The notes: generated by a model not told the origin, from the letters alone. 64,000 bases of DNA from Leptobrachium leishanense (GCA_009667805.1 CM019065.1:22161822-22225821); one strand, 5' to 3'. Shown: positions 11,301 through 19,992, numbered from the stretch's first letter. Program-made: numbers and translations.

Positions 11301-14300
11301 CTTTTCCAACCCTTTGGCCTCCTACAGCCACTACTTTTTCCAGCAGCTGACCAGAGCGCTCGGGACGCGTGCAAGTGGCCCGCGTTTTTCCCAGGTGCGT
11401 GATACCCCCGTAGGTGGTACAGGCAGTACCCCTCCCTGACGACAGAACCCTTCCCCAGGAGGGGATACCTGCCACCAACTGCACCAACTGGGCTCCTGGC
11501 TTTATTGTTAATAACTGACATAATGTAATTAGTATGGGTAGGACGAGGTGCGTCATTTTATGCAAATTATGACTGTTGGACTTCAGCATAAATGGTGGCG
11601 TTTTGTTCATTAAAAGGTCAGAGAACTCTCAAGCTCAGAGAGAGAGAATCCTGTTGGAACATACAGCCGCGTCTGGTGTTTCATTCAGCGACGCTACACT
11701 ACACTATCACCCTCAGAAGGTACCGAGCGGCCTTCTGGAAATTCCTAACGGCTCCAGGGCAGAGAATCAGAAGCAGGCGGGTCAAGCTGCTCGAGGCGCT
11801 GAGGACAGCGCTCCCAGTAGCCAGGCTAACCGCAACGAAGGGGTGTCTGGAGAGCCAGGACAGACGAAGAGAATGGTGCCGTCACACTCACTTCCACTGT
11901 GTCCCTGTCCCATCACTTTTAACCTCATTGTTCTGGTGGCAATTGGTTCTGACATTGTTACCTTTTCTGGGTTTACTTTGGGGCATCAGCCGAAAGCTGC
12001 AACTTGAATAAAACCTATGATAATGTGACCTTCATATGTTGAGGTAAAGATGAAGCGCTGTTTAATGCATTCATGCTGATGTACACCCGTAGTAAATTCT
12101 AATATATTTTTAAGCTAAATGTAGCTATATTTATTTACATGTCATTATGTCACCTCATTTTCATTTATTAATTAGTGTAGGATTTAATTAGTGAACATTT
12201 TCTTACTGAATTGTACTTTTAAATTAGATAATATGGGATCCAATCCTATGAGACGACACACCTGACTCCGGAACAATATTCATAAAATCTGTTACCGCTT
12301 GGTTTCACTGGATTGCGTTCCTATCCTCCGCGGCCTTCCCTCTCTGGTTATACGGTGTCCCAGCCGACTTGAATGGACTGGAATAGTGCGCTATGCCCCT
12401 CTGTACCCGGAGATTACTGTTGTTGACATTATCGTGACTCCTGTGTGGACCACCTGGTCTGCTACTCATCCTAATGCCTGATCGCCAGTTACCCAACCCC
12501 CCCCCTTGACCTCAGCCCTCCACCCTTCGCCCCTCACCTCCTTCCTTTATCTCTTCTTATTTTCCCTCATTTTCTCTCCGTTGCCTCTCTTCGCTTTTCT
12601 CACTATTCGTCCTCCATCTGCTGTATATTTCCCTCACTATGAACTTCATCTGTCCCAACTACCTCAGGCTATGGCCTCTGTGCTTTCTTATCACAACCTC
12701 TCATAATGATGGCCTTTACCTTCTTGTCAGAGTGATGGTATGTAAGAAAATTGCCCCTTCAGTGGCCTTCCCCATGACCCTACAGTCACTTAATATTTTG
12801 CTCTAGATATTTCGGAATGGGCACTGTCTAGATTTGCTTATGACCTTGCCGCAGTAACTATGCTATTTTTGTTTACTTTGGTCCCATTTTTATCCTTCTG
12901 CTACAGTTCTCAATAAACTTCTATTTTGCAAAAAAATCTGATGTTACTGTTTAAGCAGACAGACAGGCTGGGAGTAAGTGAATCCTTATGATAACTGTAA
13001 TACATATCATATACTTATGGTGACTAGGGATGGTCTGCCGGTTCGATGTTCGAACTTCGAACTTCTCGGGACGTTTTCTGAAAGTTCGAGAAAAGTTTTT
13101 TCCCAAAAAAATGCTTAAAAGATCCTAAAAAAATCGAAAAATAAATGATATTATTAAATTCTTTACTGCAGAATATAATAATAATTGGTTTATTAGATAT
13201 TGAATTAAAAAGGGAATATTTTTAACATAGAAGCCTATGGGACATAAACATTTCCCACTCCTTGTTGCTCAAACATTTCCCACTCCTTGTTGCTCAAACA
13301 TTTCCCATGGCTTTAAATCGCATTTAAACATGAGCAAAAGCGGTAAAAATGAGCTCAACGCACAGCGGTGAAATGGCTCAGCACTCAGCAGTGAAAGAGT
13401 TAAAATAATTTTCTTGTAACTTTTTTTTTCATTGTTTCCTGTCCCCCAGGGCAGTACCCGGACCCCCATACACCTTTTATGCCCAATATCTTGCATATAT
13501 GCCCTTTTTCGGATGTTCGAGTTCGAATGCGAACCGAACACAGGGGTGTTCGGCCCATCACTAATGGTGACCTCATAAGGAAACACCTGACTGGAACCTC
13601 ATAAAAGCTTCTCTGCATGGACCTAAAGGGAAAATAGTGCAGGAACTGCATTCCCCTTTAGTACTTGCTTGACTTGACCATTGGTAGTAACCAAAGACAG
13701 AGACTTCAAACAAGAAACATAGAAACATAGAAAGATGTCGGCAGATAAGAACCTTTCGGCCCATCTAGTCTGCCCAATTACATGGATACTTTACCTGGAT
13801 TTATCTTTTGTTTAGGAAAGCCTTATGCCTATCCCATGCCTGCTTAAATTCAATTACTGTTTTGGCCTCTACCACTTCTACTGGAAGACTGTTCCATGTA
13901 TCCACCACCCTCTCAGTAAAATAATGCTTTCTGATGTTACTTTTAAACCTTTGCCCCTCTAATCTAAGACTATGTCCTCTTGTTTTGCTATTTTGTTTCC
14001 TTTTAAATATACTCCCTTCCTCTACCTAAGGACTGTTACTTTACAGCAGCACATATCATCAGAATCCTAGACCTCCCAGCAACGTCATAAATTCCGTACA
14101 TTGTACATCTGGTCCTTGGTGGCTTCTCATTAAAGAGGATCTCCTGGTAGACATTTCCAAGATGTATTGGTAGCAGCACTCCTATCATTATATCTCCAGG
14201 TTGTGTCATTCCATTGAGCTCCGTGACGGGCAGCCTGCATCGCTGGTCCCCGGAATGAAATACTGGGATGAGAAGAAGTAGGATAAAATGCCAGGTCACC

Positions 14301-14320
14301 TTGTACAGAATGACCACCAT
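1323..14320 (-). CDS. V2R gene B, vomeronasal type-2 receptor, exons 1-4 only (3' end outside window)
   Basis: Second V2R gene, in the same orientation and downstream of gene A. Exons 14100-14320, 6807-7098, 2598-3428 and 1323-1544 (221, 292, 831, 222 bp) join in phase without a stop or frameshift and give the signal peptide plus the whole ligand-binding domain. The cysteine-rich exon 5 and the seven-helix exon 6 should lie to the left of position 1; neither is seen in 1-1322. All visible splice sites are GT-AG. By eye the protein is strikingly similar to gene A along every exon, as expected of a tandem duplication. Whether the gene is intact overall cannot be judged from this window. Confidence 0.88.
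1595..2275. mobile_element. Non-autonomous repeat, GTTATTC-type family copy
   Basis: Contains blocks shared with many copies in this window: repeated CCGAAC-type words, the stretch around AGAGACTTTTTGCTGCAG, TTTATTAGATATTGAAT, CCTATGGGATTCGCC, and an end reading CTCTGAATAAC. No coding capacity is apparent. The superfamily is not established. Confidence 0.6.
2297..2329. repeat. (AT)n microsatellite
   Basis: Alternating AT run of about 32 bp at the edge of an older repeat copy. Confidence 0.9.
2598..3428 (-). CDS. V2R gene B exon 3 (core of Venus-flytrap domain)
   Basis: An 831-bp exon, phase 0/0, 277 residues. It starts [20 protein letters not shown], includes [18 protein letters not shown] and [11 protein letters not shown], and ends NFAPWQ at donor CAG|GTAATG. 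The Ser-Thr ligand-contact motif and the ASE glutamate are kept. The acceptor is CCAACAG|ATCAGC. Same length as gene A exon 3, with many conservative substitutions. Confidence 0.94.
3429..3718. other. Gene B intron 2, no recognised feature
   Basis: AT-rich intron sequence between the exon 3 acceptor and the short Tc1-type element. No exon, repeat unit or RNA gene recognised. Confidence 0.5.
3721..3800. mobile_element. 80-bp Tc1-type MITE with TA duplication
   Basis: Perfect-looking inverted ends, CACTATATTGCCAAAAGTAT on the left and its complement on the right, enclose only about 25 bp and are flanked by TA on both sides. The same terminal sequence ends the Tc1-like element at 46234, so this is an extreme internal-deletion derivative of that family. 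Confidence 0.88.
3961..5870. mobile_element. hAT-type non-autonomous element, 8-bp target duplication
   Basis: Ends TAGTGATGGG and CCCATCCCTA, flanked by GTTATAAA on both sides (3953-3960 and 5871-5878). An 8-bp duplication with TAGNG-type ends points to the hAT superfamily. Inside the termini are opposing CGAACTTTCG-type blocks. A TTAA-flanked element is nested within (4505-5742). A related, much shorter copy in opposite orientation lies at 13025-13563. No transposase is encoded. Confidence 0.85.
4505..5742. mobile_element. TTAA-flanked element nested in the hAT-type copy
   Basis: Begins TTAACCCCTTCGCTGCTGAG and ends with the complementary-looking AGCAGCCAAGTGGTTAA. The TTAA duplication is the mark of piggyBac- and Kolobok-like elements. 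Related copies in the window are at 6444-6676, 29775-30579 and 36216-42612. Internal GC-rich inverted blocks occur (for example the pair around 5375-5420), and another TTAA occurs at 5365, so it may itself be compound. Confidence 0.65.
5879..6443. other. Gene B intron 2, unassigned with a long inverted repeat
   Basis: Intron sequence with a foldback: the block around 5980-6060 is complementary in part to 6040-6130 (AACCAACATCACCAG-type versus CTGGTGA-type words). No protein or known element recognised. Confidence 0.35.
6444..6676. mobile_element. Short TTAA-flanked element
   Basis: TTAACCCTTTCACTGCTGAG at the left and CAGCAGTGAAGGGGTTAA at the right form terminal inverted repeats with TTAA on both sides. 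About 230 bp, non-coding. It is a small relative of the 29775-30579 element. Confidence 0.85.
6807..7098 (-). CDS. V2R gene B exon 2 (ligand-binding domain)
   Basis: A 292-bp exon with acceptor CAAG|GTTCC (7098) and donor CACAG|GTATGG (6807). It encodes [35 protein letters not shown] and YNYPQ. The NITLGFQ motif is shared with gene A exon 2. No disabling change is seen. Confidence 0.92.
7381..7408. repeat. (CTTT)n microsatellite
   Basis: Seven near-perfect TTTC/CTTT units inside a pyrimidine-rich minisatellite region. Confidence 0.9.
7440..7650. repeat. Pyrimidine-rich minisatellite, left part
   Basis: Tandem copies of a unit of about 33-36 bp resembling CCTCTGACCCATTC then CTCACTTTCCATTGTA. 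The same unit continues at 9027-9242 and, past the LTR element, at 11892-11930. The array was therefore split by later insertions. Confidence 0.85.
7652..9026 (+). mobile_element. L2-like LINE, 5'-truncated
   Basis: The translation contains [13 protein letters not shown] and [13 protein letters not shown], the RT motifs of L2/CR1-type LINEs (YADD catalytic box intact), then the C-terminal signature [10 protein letters not shown] and [15 protein letters not shown]. Several stops and frame changes break it. It ends in an ATGATGATAATAATAAT tail, the microsatellite-type 3' end used by L2 elements. It interrupts a minisatellite that resumes on the right. Confidence 0.85.
7795..8632 (+). pseudogene. 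L2-like reverse transcriptase pseudogene
   Basis: Decayed reverse transcriptase of the L2-like LINE. The palm with YADD is at about 7900, a TGA-type stop follows ALLD near 7967, another stop comes after PEILIAPPP near 8070, and a stop lies near 8295 before the C-terminal part. The last readable segment (8363-8632) keeps the family pattern [15 protein letters not shown] and ends near SHLQDF. It cannot make an active enzyme. Confidence 0.8.
9027..9242. repeat. Pyrimidine-rich minisatellite, middle part
   Basis: Continuation of the array from 7650: units such as GTATCTCTGACCCATTCC and CTCTCACTTTCCATGG repeat about six times before the LTR element starts at 9243. Confidence 0.85.
9243..9980 (+). 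repeat. 5' LTR
   Basis: Direct repeat with 11501-11886 over its last ~387 bp, with only scattered differences, implying a fairly young insertion. Starts TG and ends CA. A PBS lies directly downstream. Confidence 0.88.
10031..11400 (+). pseudogene. gag-like gene of the LTR element, frameshifted
   Basis: Begins [20 protein letters not shown] and continues [15 protein letters not shown], a SAP-like N-terminal module. A Glu/Gln-rich coil (about 10270-10330), an acidic repeat region with alternating frames (10390-10600), and an acidic C-terminal half (around 10990-11250) follow. The reading frame shifts at about 10230-10270, 10390-10570 and 10900-10990, so it is broken. No zinc knuckle, protease or reverse transcriptase follows. 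Confidence 0.65.
11501..11886 (+). repeat. 3' LTR, 5' part deleted
   Basis: Aligns to 9594-9980 of the 5' LTR and ends at the same GTCACA, followed by the CTCAC target duplication. The first ~350 bp of a full LTR are absent. Confidence 0.88.
12297..12934 (+). mobile_element. Truncated LINE tail with target duplication
   Basis: A non-coding stretch ending CAATAAACTTC...GCAAAAAA has the look of a LINE 3' end with an AATAAA signal and poly(A). The flanks AAAATCTGTTAC (12285-12296) and AAAATCTGATGTTAC (12935-12949) look like a target duplication with a 3-bp difference. Family not identified; L1-like by the A-tail and TT|AAAA-type site. Confidence 0.5.
13025..13563. mobile_element. hAT-type non-autonomous element, 8-bp target duplication
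   Basis: Ends TAGGGATGG and CCCATCACTA, flanked by ATGGTGAC at 13017-13024 and 13564-13571. Internal sequence matches the outer parts of the 3961-5870 element in reverse orientation (GAACCGAACAC block, GAGCAAAAGCGGTAAAA block). Non-coding, about 540 bp. Confidence 0.88.
13715..14035 (+). repeat. Interspersed SINE/LINE-like repeat beginning ACATAGAAACATAG
   Basis: Starts ACATAGAAACATAGAAAGAT, followed by GGCAGATAAGAACC, GGCCCATCTAGTCTGCCC and CTACCACTTCTACTGGAAG. I recognise this as a repeat type widespread in amphibian genomes, but cannot assign its class from sequence. It lies directly beside gene B exon 1. Confidence 0.55.
14100..14320 (-). CDS. V2R gene B exon 1 (signal peptide)
   Basis: Starts [20 protein letters not shown], a hydrophobic signal peptide, then [20 protein letters not shown] and [11 protein letters not shown]. 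The donor is CAAT|GTACGG at 14100, splitting the ATG codon exactly as in gene A. The start chosen gives the same 221-bp length as gene A exon 1. The frame is open further upstream, but that stretch lacks family similarity. Confidence 0.88.
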
Positions 14321-15453
14321 AGCTTCATAATCCAAAACCAATCTGCAAATGTAAGATGGAAACAATGCAGTCTTAGTAAAAAAATTCTTGTTCCTCCACA
14401 AGTGTAACGAAGCATAGTGTCTGCAACATTAAAAGGCTGCATATGACTGGCTATCACGAAACATGTCCACACGGAGTGATCAGGGCCAAGGCAGGGATTC
14501 GGCCTCCTTAGTTCACTCCCCAGTGTTTCCCTCCAAATGTTTCTGCTCCCTAAATACTGTACGTTTCATATTCTTGTGGGGTCTAGAACAGGGGACAGTA
14601 TCCTAGCTTGCTGTGAGACAGTGGGGTGAGATCACAGAGAGAAGGCGCTCGCACTCAGAGAGCTCTCGCAGCTATCAGCTGTCCTCGACTAACGGCAGGA
14701 GGGGGCTGCTTAAAGCTTTGTGTCATCGCTAAACAGACATAACCTCTAGAGATGTGCAATTCGTTTCGTTCTGAATCCAAATTCGGACAAAAAATCACCA
14801 TGTTCGTATTTTGGGAGCATTTCCAAAAACGAGATACCGGCCATCTGAAAATTTCAGATCGATCTGAAATTTCTGCATGATTCGGATCGATTCGGTGATT
14901 CGGATGGATTCGGATCAATTCGCGAATCGGATCAGTTAGTTTTTCATTTTTAAGAGTTATTTTGTTTTTTATTGCTTATTTAAGAATGGGAAGTAGATTA
15001 CTACCAACAAAATAAAAGTTTGTATGGGAACGCAGTTCCCTCACTATTTTATCAGGAGGAACTTAGTTCCCATTTGGCTGATACACTGGGATACACTGCA
15101 TTCCCAAACGTCCCTCCTGAGCTGACCCCTGTGTATTAGTGTAAGGACAGGAGGCTCAAACACTGAGAAATCTTTCTCAAAAAACACTTCCATTGTTTAC
15201 TTTGCAATTATTCTTGAATAAAAAAATGCATTTATTAGCCACTTCCATTCTTGGCATTCTCCTGCATAAAGAAGCGCTGCAGCTGCTACGGCTCACAATA
15301 ATGATTAAGGCCGGAATGGACAGAAGTCTTGGTGAGTTCCCAAACTTATTGTGTTAGGGCTTGGCCACTGCTTATACACAAATGCATCAATTACCAAGAG
15401 CATTTTTTTGGAAAAAACTATTAACACTGTGAATAAAAGGGATTATTCACTAA
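14321..15453. other. Upstream region of gene B, mostly unassigned
   Basis: No coding exon. At 14743-14940 a TAGAGATGTGC end and TTCGGAT-rich sequence resemble a truncated copy of the hAT-type family seen at 31518-32239 and 49043-49481. The rest (14940-15450) shows no recognised feature. The promoter of gene B should be just upstream of 14320, but no clear core motif can be called. Confidence 0.4.
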
Positions 15454-16371
15454 CAGGGTTATTCAAAGAGATCCGAATGGCTGCCGAAAGGGAATCGAAC
15501 GCTGAAAATCAGCATTTGTTACCTTTCTTGGCCATTCGGCTATCCAGAGAGCAGGAAATTCACCAAATCCTGGCGAATTGCCTGCACATACGGTGCCTGT
15601 TCGGTGCCTGTTCGAGGGCAGTGAAATCCCCATGAAAAAGCACTGCTTCGGCTATTCAGAGAACACAAACCAGCAGTGAAAGGTTCCCGAATAGCCCTGC
15701 CATTCAGTGGTTTAATTCGGCAGGTTTATTCAGGAGAATCCCATAGGCTTCAATGTTAAAAATATTCCCGTTTTAATTCAATATCTAATAAACCATTCAT
15801 TATAAAATTCTGCAGTAAAGAGTCTCTTTATTTATAGATTTCTTGGGATATTTTAAGCATTTTTCCAGATTTTTTTGCCAACAATTTTCTTCTGATTTTT
15901 TTTTAAACAATTCTTTAAACGTTTTTTTCTTTTTTCTGTAACGGCCCTTTTTATTATCATTCATTGGATCTTATATGTAAATTTCAGACATTTTCGCTCA
16001 GTAGTTTCTTTGCAAACAGCGTTTCACTTTTCAAACATTCATGCAAACTGTTTTTTTTTTCACTCCATTCGTCTGCGGTGTCGGGTTTTTCCGATGGCTA
16101 CGCTGCGTGTGATTGACTCCTGCTCTGGTTTTTCCAGCATTTCCCGCGGGGTTAATCCAGATGTTTTTGCGGGTTTCGGTGTGCATTCGCCGTTTTTTGC
16201 GGTGCGTTTTTGGTGGGCTGCGGTGACTTTTCCCTGCGGTTCGGGGACCCTGTGGTGCTTGCTGAATACACCGCAGGGTTGCTGAAATGGGATCGCCAAA
16301 TCGAACCGAATTGAGGAGAACTAAAAGTCACCGAACGTGCAGCGACTTTTCGATTCTCTTTGATTACCCTG
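15454..16371. mobile_element. CAGGGTTATTC-ended element
   Basis: Starts CAGGGTTATTCAAAGAGATC and ends with the near-complement CGATTCTCTTTGATTACCCTG. Internal blocks (CCGAACGCTGAAAATCAG, AGTCTCTTTATTTATAG, TCTGCGGTGTCGG, GGGGTTAATCCAGATG) recur in the copies at 23728-24622, 42756-43654 and 61413-62336. Length about 0.9 kb, non-coding. Probably a DNA transposon derivative; the superfamily is unresolved. Confidence 0.8.
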
Positions 16372-16917
16372 TTTGTGGTGAACTTATCACCGAATTGCAC
16401 CGAACGGTGAGTTTCGGGACAGTTTGTCTATTCACTCAACTGTCAATTCCAAGTACTGGCTAATTGATGGCGCAATACAGCGCAGTTCGACCGTCTTGGC
16501 AGTGGTGAAATTGTCCCATAGAGAAGTAATGGTTGATCTATTCAGAGACACCAAACTGGACCGAAGTGCCGGTGAAATGCCGTGATTTTCGGTGATTCAG
16601 TTTGACAGGTTAAAGCAGGAGAATTCCATACGATTCAATGAAAAAAAATATTATCGTTTTTATTTATTTACTTTTATTTATTTATTGTTTTAACAGCTTT
16701 TTGCATTTTTTTGACAAAATTTTTGATTCCAAATTGTTTTTGTTTTTTTTCCATTCTGTAAAATACCTTTTTATTATTTTTTAACCCCCTTTGTGACCGG
16801 GCGGTTTTACAAAAGTCCGCCCTTTATTGCCCGCTGCTGTTTTTACGTTTCTGCGCTGTTTGTGTTTAGGTCAAATTTTCCTCTTATTCGTTTATTCATT
16901 ATTAATTCATTATTAAT

Positions 16918-17210
16918 TATAGCCAGACACATGCCCGCAGAATTAATTATAGCCAGGCAGGGACCCCCAGAGTTAATTATAGCCAGACATATGCCCCCCA
17001 GAATTAATTATAGCCAGGTAGGGACCCCCAGAATTAATTATAGCCAGACATATGCCCCCAGAATTAATTATAGCCAGGCAGGGACCCCCAGAGTTAATTA
17101 TAGCCAGACACATGCCCCCCAGAATTAATTATAGCCAGGCAGGGACCCCAGAATTAATTATAGCCAGACACATGCCCCCCAGAATTAATTATAACCAGGC
17201 AGGGACCCCC
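16918..17210. repeat. Minisatellite, alternating ~29-bp units
   Basis: Repeats of AATTAATTATAGCCAGACA with ATGCCCCCCAG alternate with AATTAATTATAGCCAGGCA with GGGACCCCCAG, about ten units. The short open frame across it follows from the period. A GC-rich segment and a perfect-looking hairpin (17439-17477, TGCTAGCGGAATGCAG and its complement) lie on the right. Confidence 0.92.
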
Positions 17211-17625
17211 ATAATTATACTTACCTAGCCTCAGGACCGTGTGTTCCTCCAAGCAGCACAGGTGTGCTCCAGCGTGCGACCACCTCCTCAGCCCCCTTAA
17301 AGCTGGGTCATGCTCACACGAGATCTCACAAAATCTCAGCTCTAGGCCGCATCACAGCCTTCAGAGGGCTGGAGAGGCAGCTGTGTGAGGAGGGAGGGAG
17401 GCACACGCAGTGCTCGGGGGAACGCTGCCAGTCGAGCGGCTGCTAGCGGAATGCAGTTAATGCATTCTGCTAGCAGCCCCGGCTACCACAGCGGGAACCT
17501 GCGTTCCCGGGAATTTTTTTTGTAAAGTGCCGGTACTCAGCCAGTTAGGTGCCGGTAGGTGCCGGTACTCAGACGGTAAGTGCTGGTACTCCGTACCGGC
17601 AAGTACCGGCTGAAAAAACCCACTG
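17211..17625. mobile_element. GC-rich flank of the minisatellite, possible hAT-type right end
   Basis: GC-rich non-coding sequence with repeated GTGCCGGTACTCAG words ends in AAAAAACCCACTG. Reversed, this is a CAGTGGG-type end that would suit a hAT element. The left end was not found, so the element boundaries are uncertain. Confidence 0.35.
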
Positions 17626-18169
17626 TATACATATATATAAAAGTCACGATATATAAACTGAATTGCACTATATTACTTTTTCTCCTCTCCATATATTATC
17701 CATTGATACGAGGCCCAGAGAAAGGATAAGCACGGTTTACTCAATATAAGCATATTTTCCCTACTTTTCACATATTCACACTAGTTTAGCATTGATTTAC
17801 ACACATTTTATTTGCGCTTAGGAGTAACATTGTGATATCGTATTATTCGTAAGCGACTTAAAGGGACTTAGTTCGCCCACTGTGAATTTTAGCAGCATAC
17901 TTAAAATACGTATATTAACACACTAGGCGCCAGGGATTGTCACCTTTTTTTGTTTGCACAAATTTTAAAAATATTCCCGTTTTTATCCAATATGTAATAA
18001 ACTGTTTATTATTTTAGTGAGAGAAAGGGGGGGGGGGTGTGAGGATCCTGAGGACGAGCAACAGCACTAGTGGTCTGCTCTACGGTGGGGGCCCACAGGC
18101 AAATCAGTCTGCTCTCACCCAATGAGGGAGGCCAGTACTGATTGCCAAGGACGTCATCCCTGCACAAGA

Positions 18170-18235
18170 GGTGCAGCAACCACCGACGATCATTTCAGCC
18201 TTGTTAGGCCTCGTCAGGAGGGTATAGCTGACACC
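18170..18235 (-). ncRNA. Type I hammerhead ribozyme, copy 1
   Basis: Same fold as copy 2 with core CUGACGA at 18211-18217, the same stem II and GAAA, and GUC ending at 18185. One base in stem I differs (GGUGGU instead of GGGGGU), giving one U-C mismatch at the third pair. The outer GCUG/CAGC and CACC/GGUG pairs are kept. The catalytic core is intact. Confidence 0.85.
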
Positions 18236-18492
18236 CCTCTAGGCAAATCAAGCAAGGGGTCCACGTCTGGATGACCCTGTAAACTTATAGTGAGAGAAAG
18301 AGGGGGTGTGAGGGTCCTGAGGACGAGCAACAGCACTAGTGGCCTGCTCTACGGTGGGGCCCGCTCAGGTATCACAAGGTTTTAGCTTGTTTGTGCCATT
18401 ACAGGGATGAATACTCCATATGCAAATCAGTCTGCTCTCACCCAATGAGGGAGGCCAGTACTGATTGCCAAGGACGTCATCACTGCACGAGA

Positions 18493-18558
18493 GGTGCAGC
18501 AACCCCCGACGATCATTTCAGCCTTGTTAGGCCTCGTCAGGAGGGTATAGCTGACACC
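18493..18558 (-). ncRNA. Type I hammerhead ribozyme, copy 2
   Basis: Read on the minus strand: stem I arm ACCCUC; core CUGACGA (18534-18540); stem II GGCC with GGCU closed by the loop UAACAA; core GAAA; a minimal two-pair stem III (AU/GU) around loop GAUC; then GUC with cleavage expected between 18508 and 18507. The other stem I arm, GGGGGU, pairs fully with ACCCUC. Stem I extends after an internal loop by GCUG/CAGC and CACC/GGUG. All invariant core bases are present. Self-cleavage would give a 323-nt RNA from tandem transcripts. Confidence 0.88.
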
Positions 18559-19992
18559 CCTCTAGGCAAATCAAGCAAGGGGTCCACGTCTGGATGACCC
18601 TGTAAACTTATAGTGAGAGAAAGAGGGGGTGTGAGGGTCCTGAGGACGAGCAGCAGCACTAATGGCCTGCTCTACGGTGGGGCCCGCTCAGGTATCACAA
18701 GGTTTTAGCTTGTTTGTGCCATTACAGGGATGAATACTCCATATGCAAATCAGTCTGCTCTCACCCAATGAGGGTGGCCAGTACTGACTGCCAAGGACGT
18801 CATCACTGCACGAGAGGTGCAGCAACCCCCGAGGATCCCGTGGACGAGCAACAGCACTAGTGGCCTGCTCTACGGTGGGTGCCCGCTCAGGTCTCTGCTT
18901 ATTATTTTAATCTGCAGCAAAAAGTCTCTTTATTTATAGATTTTTTAGGATTTTTCTCGGCAACATTTGTGATTCTTATTTTTTTAAATGGCGTTTTTTT
19001 TTATTCTGTAAGAGACCTTTTTCATTGTTATTCATAGAACTTTATATATTATTTCCAGGCACTTTCATGCACTTGCTTTTTTAAAAAAATCTGTAACAAC
19101 TGTAACAATTCAATGTTCTTGAAACCAGGACATACTTGAAAACGAGAGAAATCTCAATGTATCCTTCCTGGTAAAATCCTTTATAAATAAATAAATAATA
19201 AATAAAAACAACTTTTAAAGTTACTTTTTGTTTCTTTTTAACCCTGTTCGGCAGCTGGTCGGCTTTTTTTCGGATGTGTTCGGCGGTCTGGGGGATCGGT
19301 TTGGTGTTTTTTTGGATCGATTCATATTCTTTTGATGGTTCTTCGATTCGTTCGGTGGTTTTTTGTCTGTTTGCAGCTGCGTTCGGCAGATTTGGGTTTA
19401 TCGGTGGCGTTCGGTGCATCGATTCGGCGCACGTCGGGGACTTAAGCGTCCCGAAGAGAGAGCACCAAAATTTCGCCGTGATTTCGGAGCTCTCTGATTA
19501 ACCCCCGAAATGAACATATTTTCAGCTGTCGTTCTATAAATAATATTTATTATAAGTATAGAATGTTTACCTCTCAGAGTTTGACCCTCATTCTTTCTTC
19601 CTGTTACCAAGGTCTTATCTTCCAAATAATGTGTGTACAAAGAATCGGGTGGCGGGTCCGGTCTTTTACCATCAAACCCTCGAGGAGTGCATTATCAGTG
19701 CGGGTATATATATACAGAGCGTCTTCTTTTGTAATGTCAGAATATAGACTATTTCCCCGTGGAGCTCGATCTTGCTGTATGAGACCTGCGGGGAATACAC
19801 CTCGGAGACAAATTATCATAATTGTTCTGATGGGAAGGGGGGGGGGCTCACACTACAAGGTGTATATGTGGAATAATGACAGTAATTACAGCCGTCACAA
19901 TATTATGAGCAGCGGTTTAACCTCTAACTCAGACTTAGAGTGATAGAAACAGACCTGACGACTTATCTGTAAAGATTGAATTTTTATGTATA

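Larger units (their letters stand above)
9243..11886 (+). mobile_element. LTR retrotransposon, gag-only, deleted 3' LTR
   Basis: The 5' LTR is 9243-9980 (starts TGTCATGGAG, ends GCCGTCACA). The PBS-like TGGTGGCAAGCGG follows at 9982. The internal part carries gag only, and the element ends with an incomplete 3' LTR (11501-11886) matching 9594-9980. The host 5-bp duplication CTCAC is seen at 9238-9242 and 11887-11891, so both outer ends are original. The missing pol and the missing first ~350 bp of the 3' LTR are best explained by one deletion ending at about 11500. Probably Ty3/gypsy-like by layout; pol is absent, so the class is not proven. Confidence 0.88.
18017..18898 (-). mobile_element. 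Tandem hammerhead-ribozyme retroelement (retrozyme-like or Penelope-linked)
   Basis: An 882-bp block made of about two and three-quarter head-to-tail copies of a non-coding unit. The predicted cleavage position recurs at 18184/18185, 18507/18508 and, disrupted, 18830/18831: exactly 323 bp apart each time. The block is flanked by the 11-bp duplication TTATTATTTTA (18006-18016 and 18899-18909), which shows it entered as one multimer. Hammerhead type I ribozymes on the minus strand, tandem arrangement, short unit and absence of ORFs are the known hallmarks of animal retrozymes and of the terminal repeats of Penelope-like elements. The leftmost copy lacks about 57 bp. Active strand is minus. Confidence 0.85.
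17955..19505. mobile_element. GTTATTC-type repeat copy split by the tandem ribozyme element
   Basis: Left part 17955-18016 and right part 18899-19505 join into the sequence found in other copies (AATAAACTGTTTATTATTTT followed by AATCTGCAGCAAAAAGTCTC). The right end carries TTCGGCGG/TTCGGTGG-rich sequence and stops near CTCTGATTAAC. The interruption is the 18017-18898 insertion. Confidence 0.7.

Noticed and set aside
12299..12706. Short plus-strand ORFs as exons
   Set aside because: They lie in a LINE-tail-like insertion and show no family similarity or splice context.
18326..18400. Plus-strand CTGAGGA with GAGCA/TGCTC stem in the same tandem unit
   Set aside because: Fits CUGANGA by chance but lacks the GAAA core after the stem; the minus-strand fold is complete and better.
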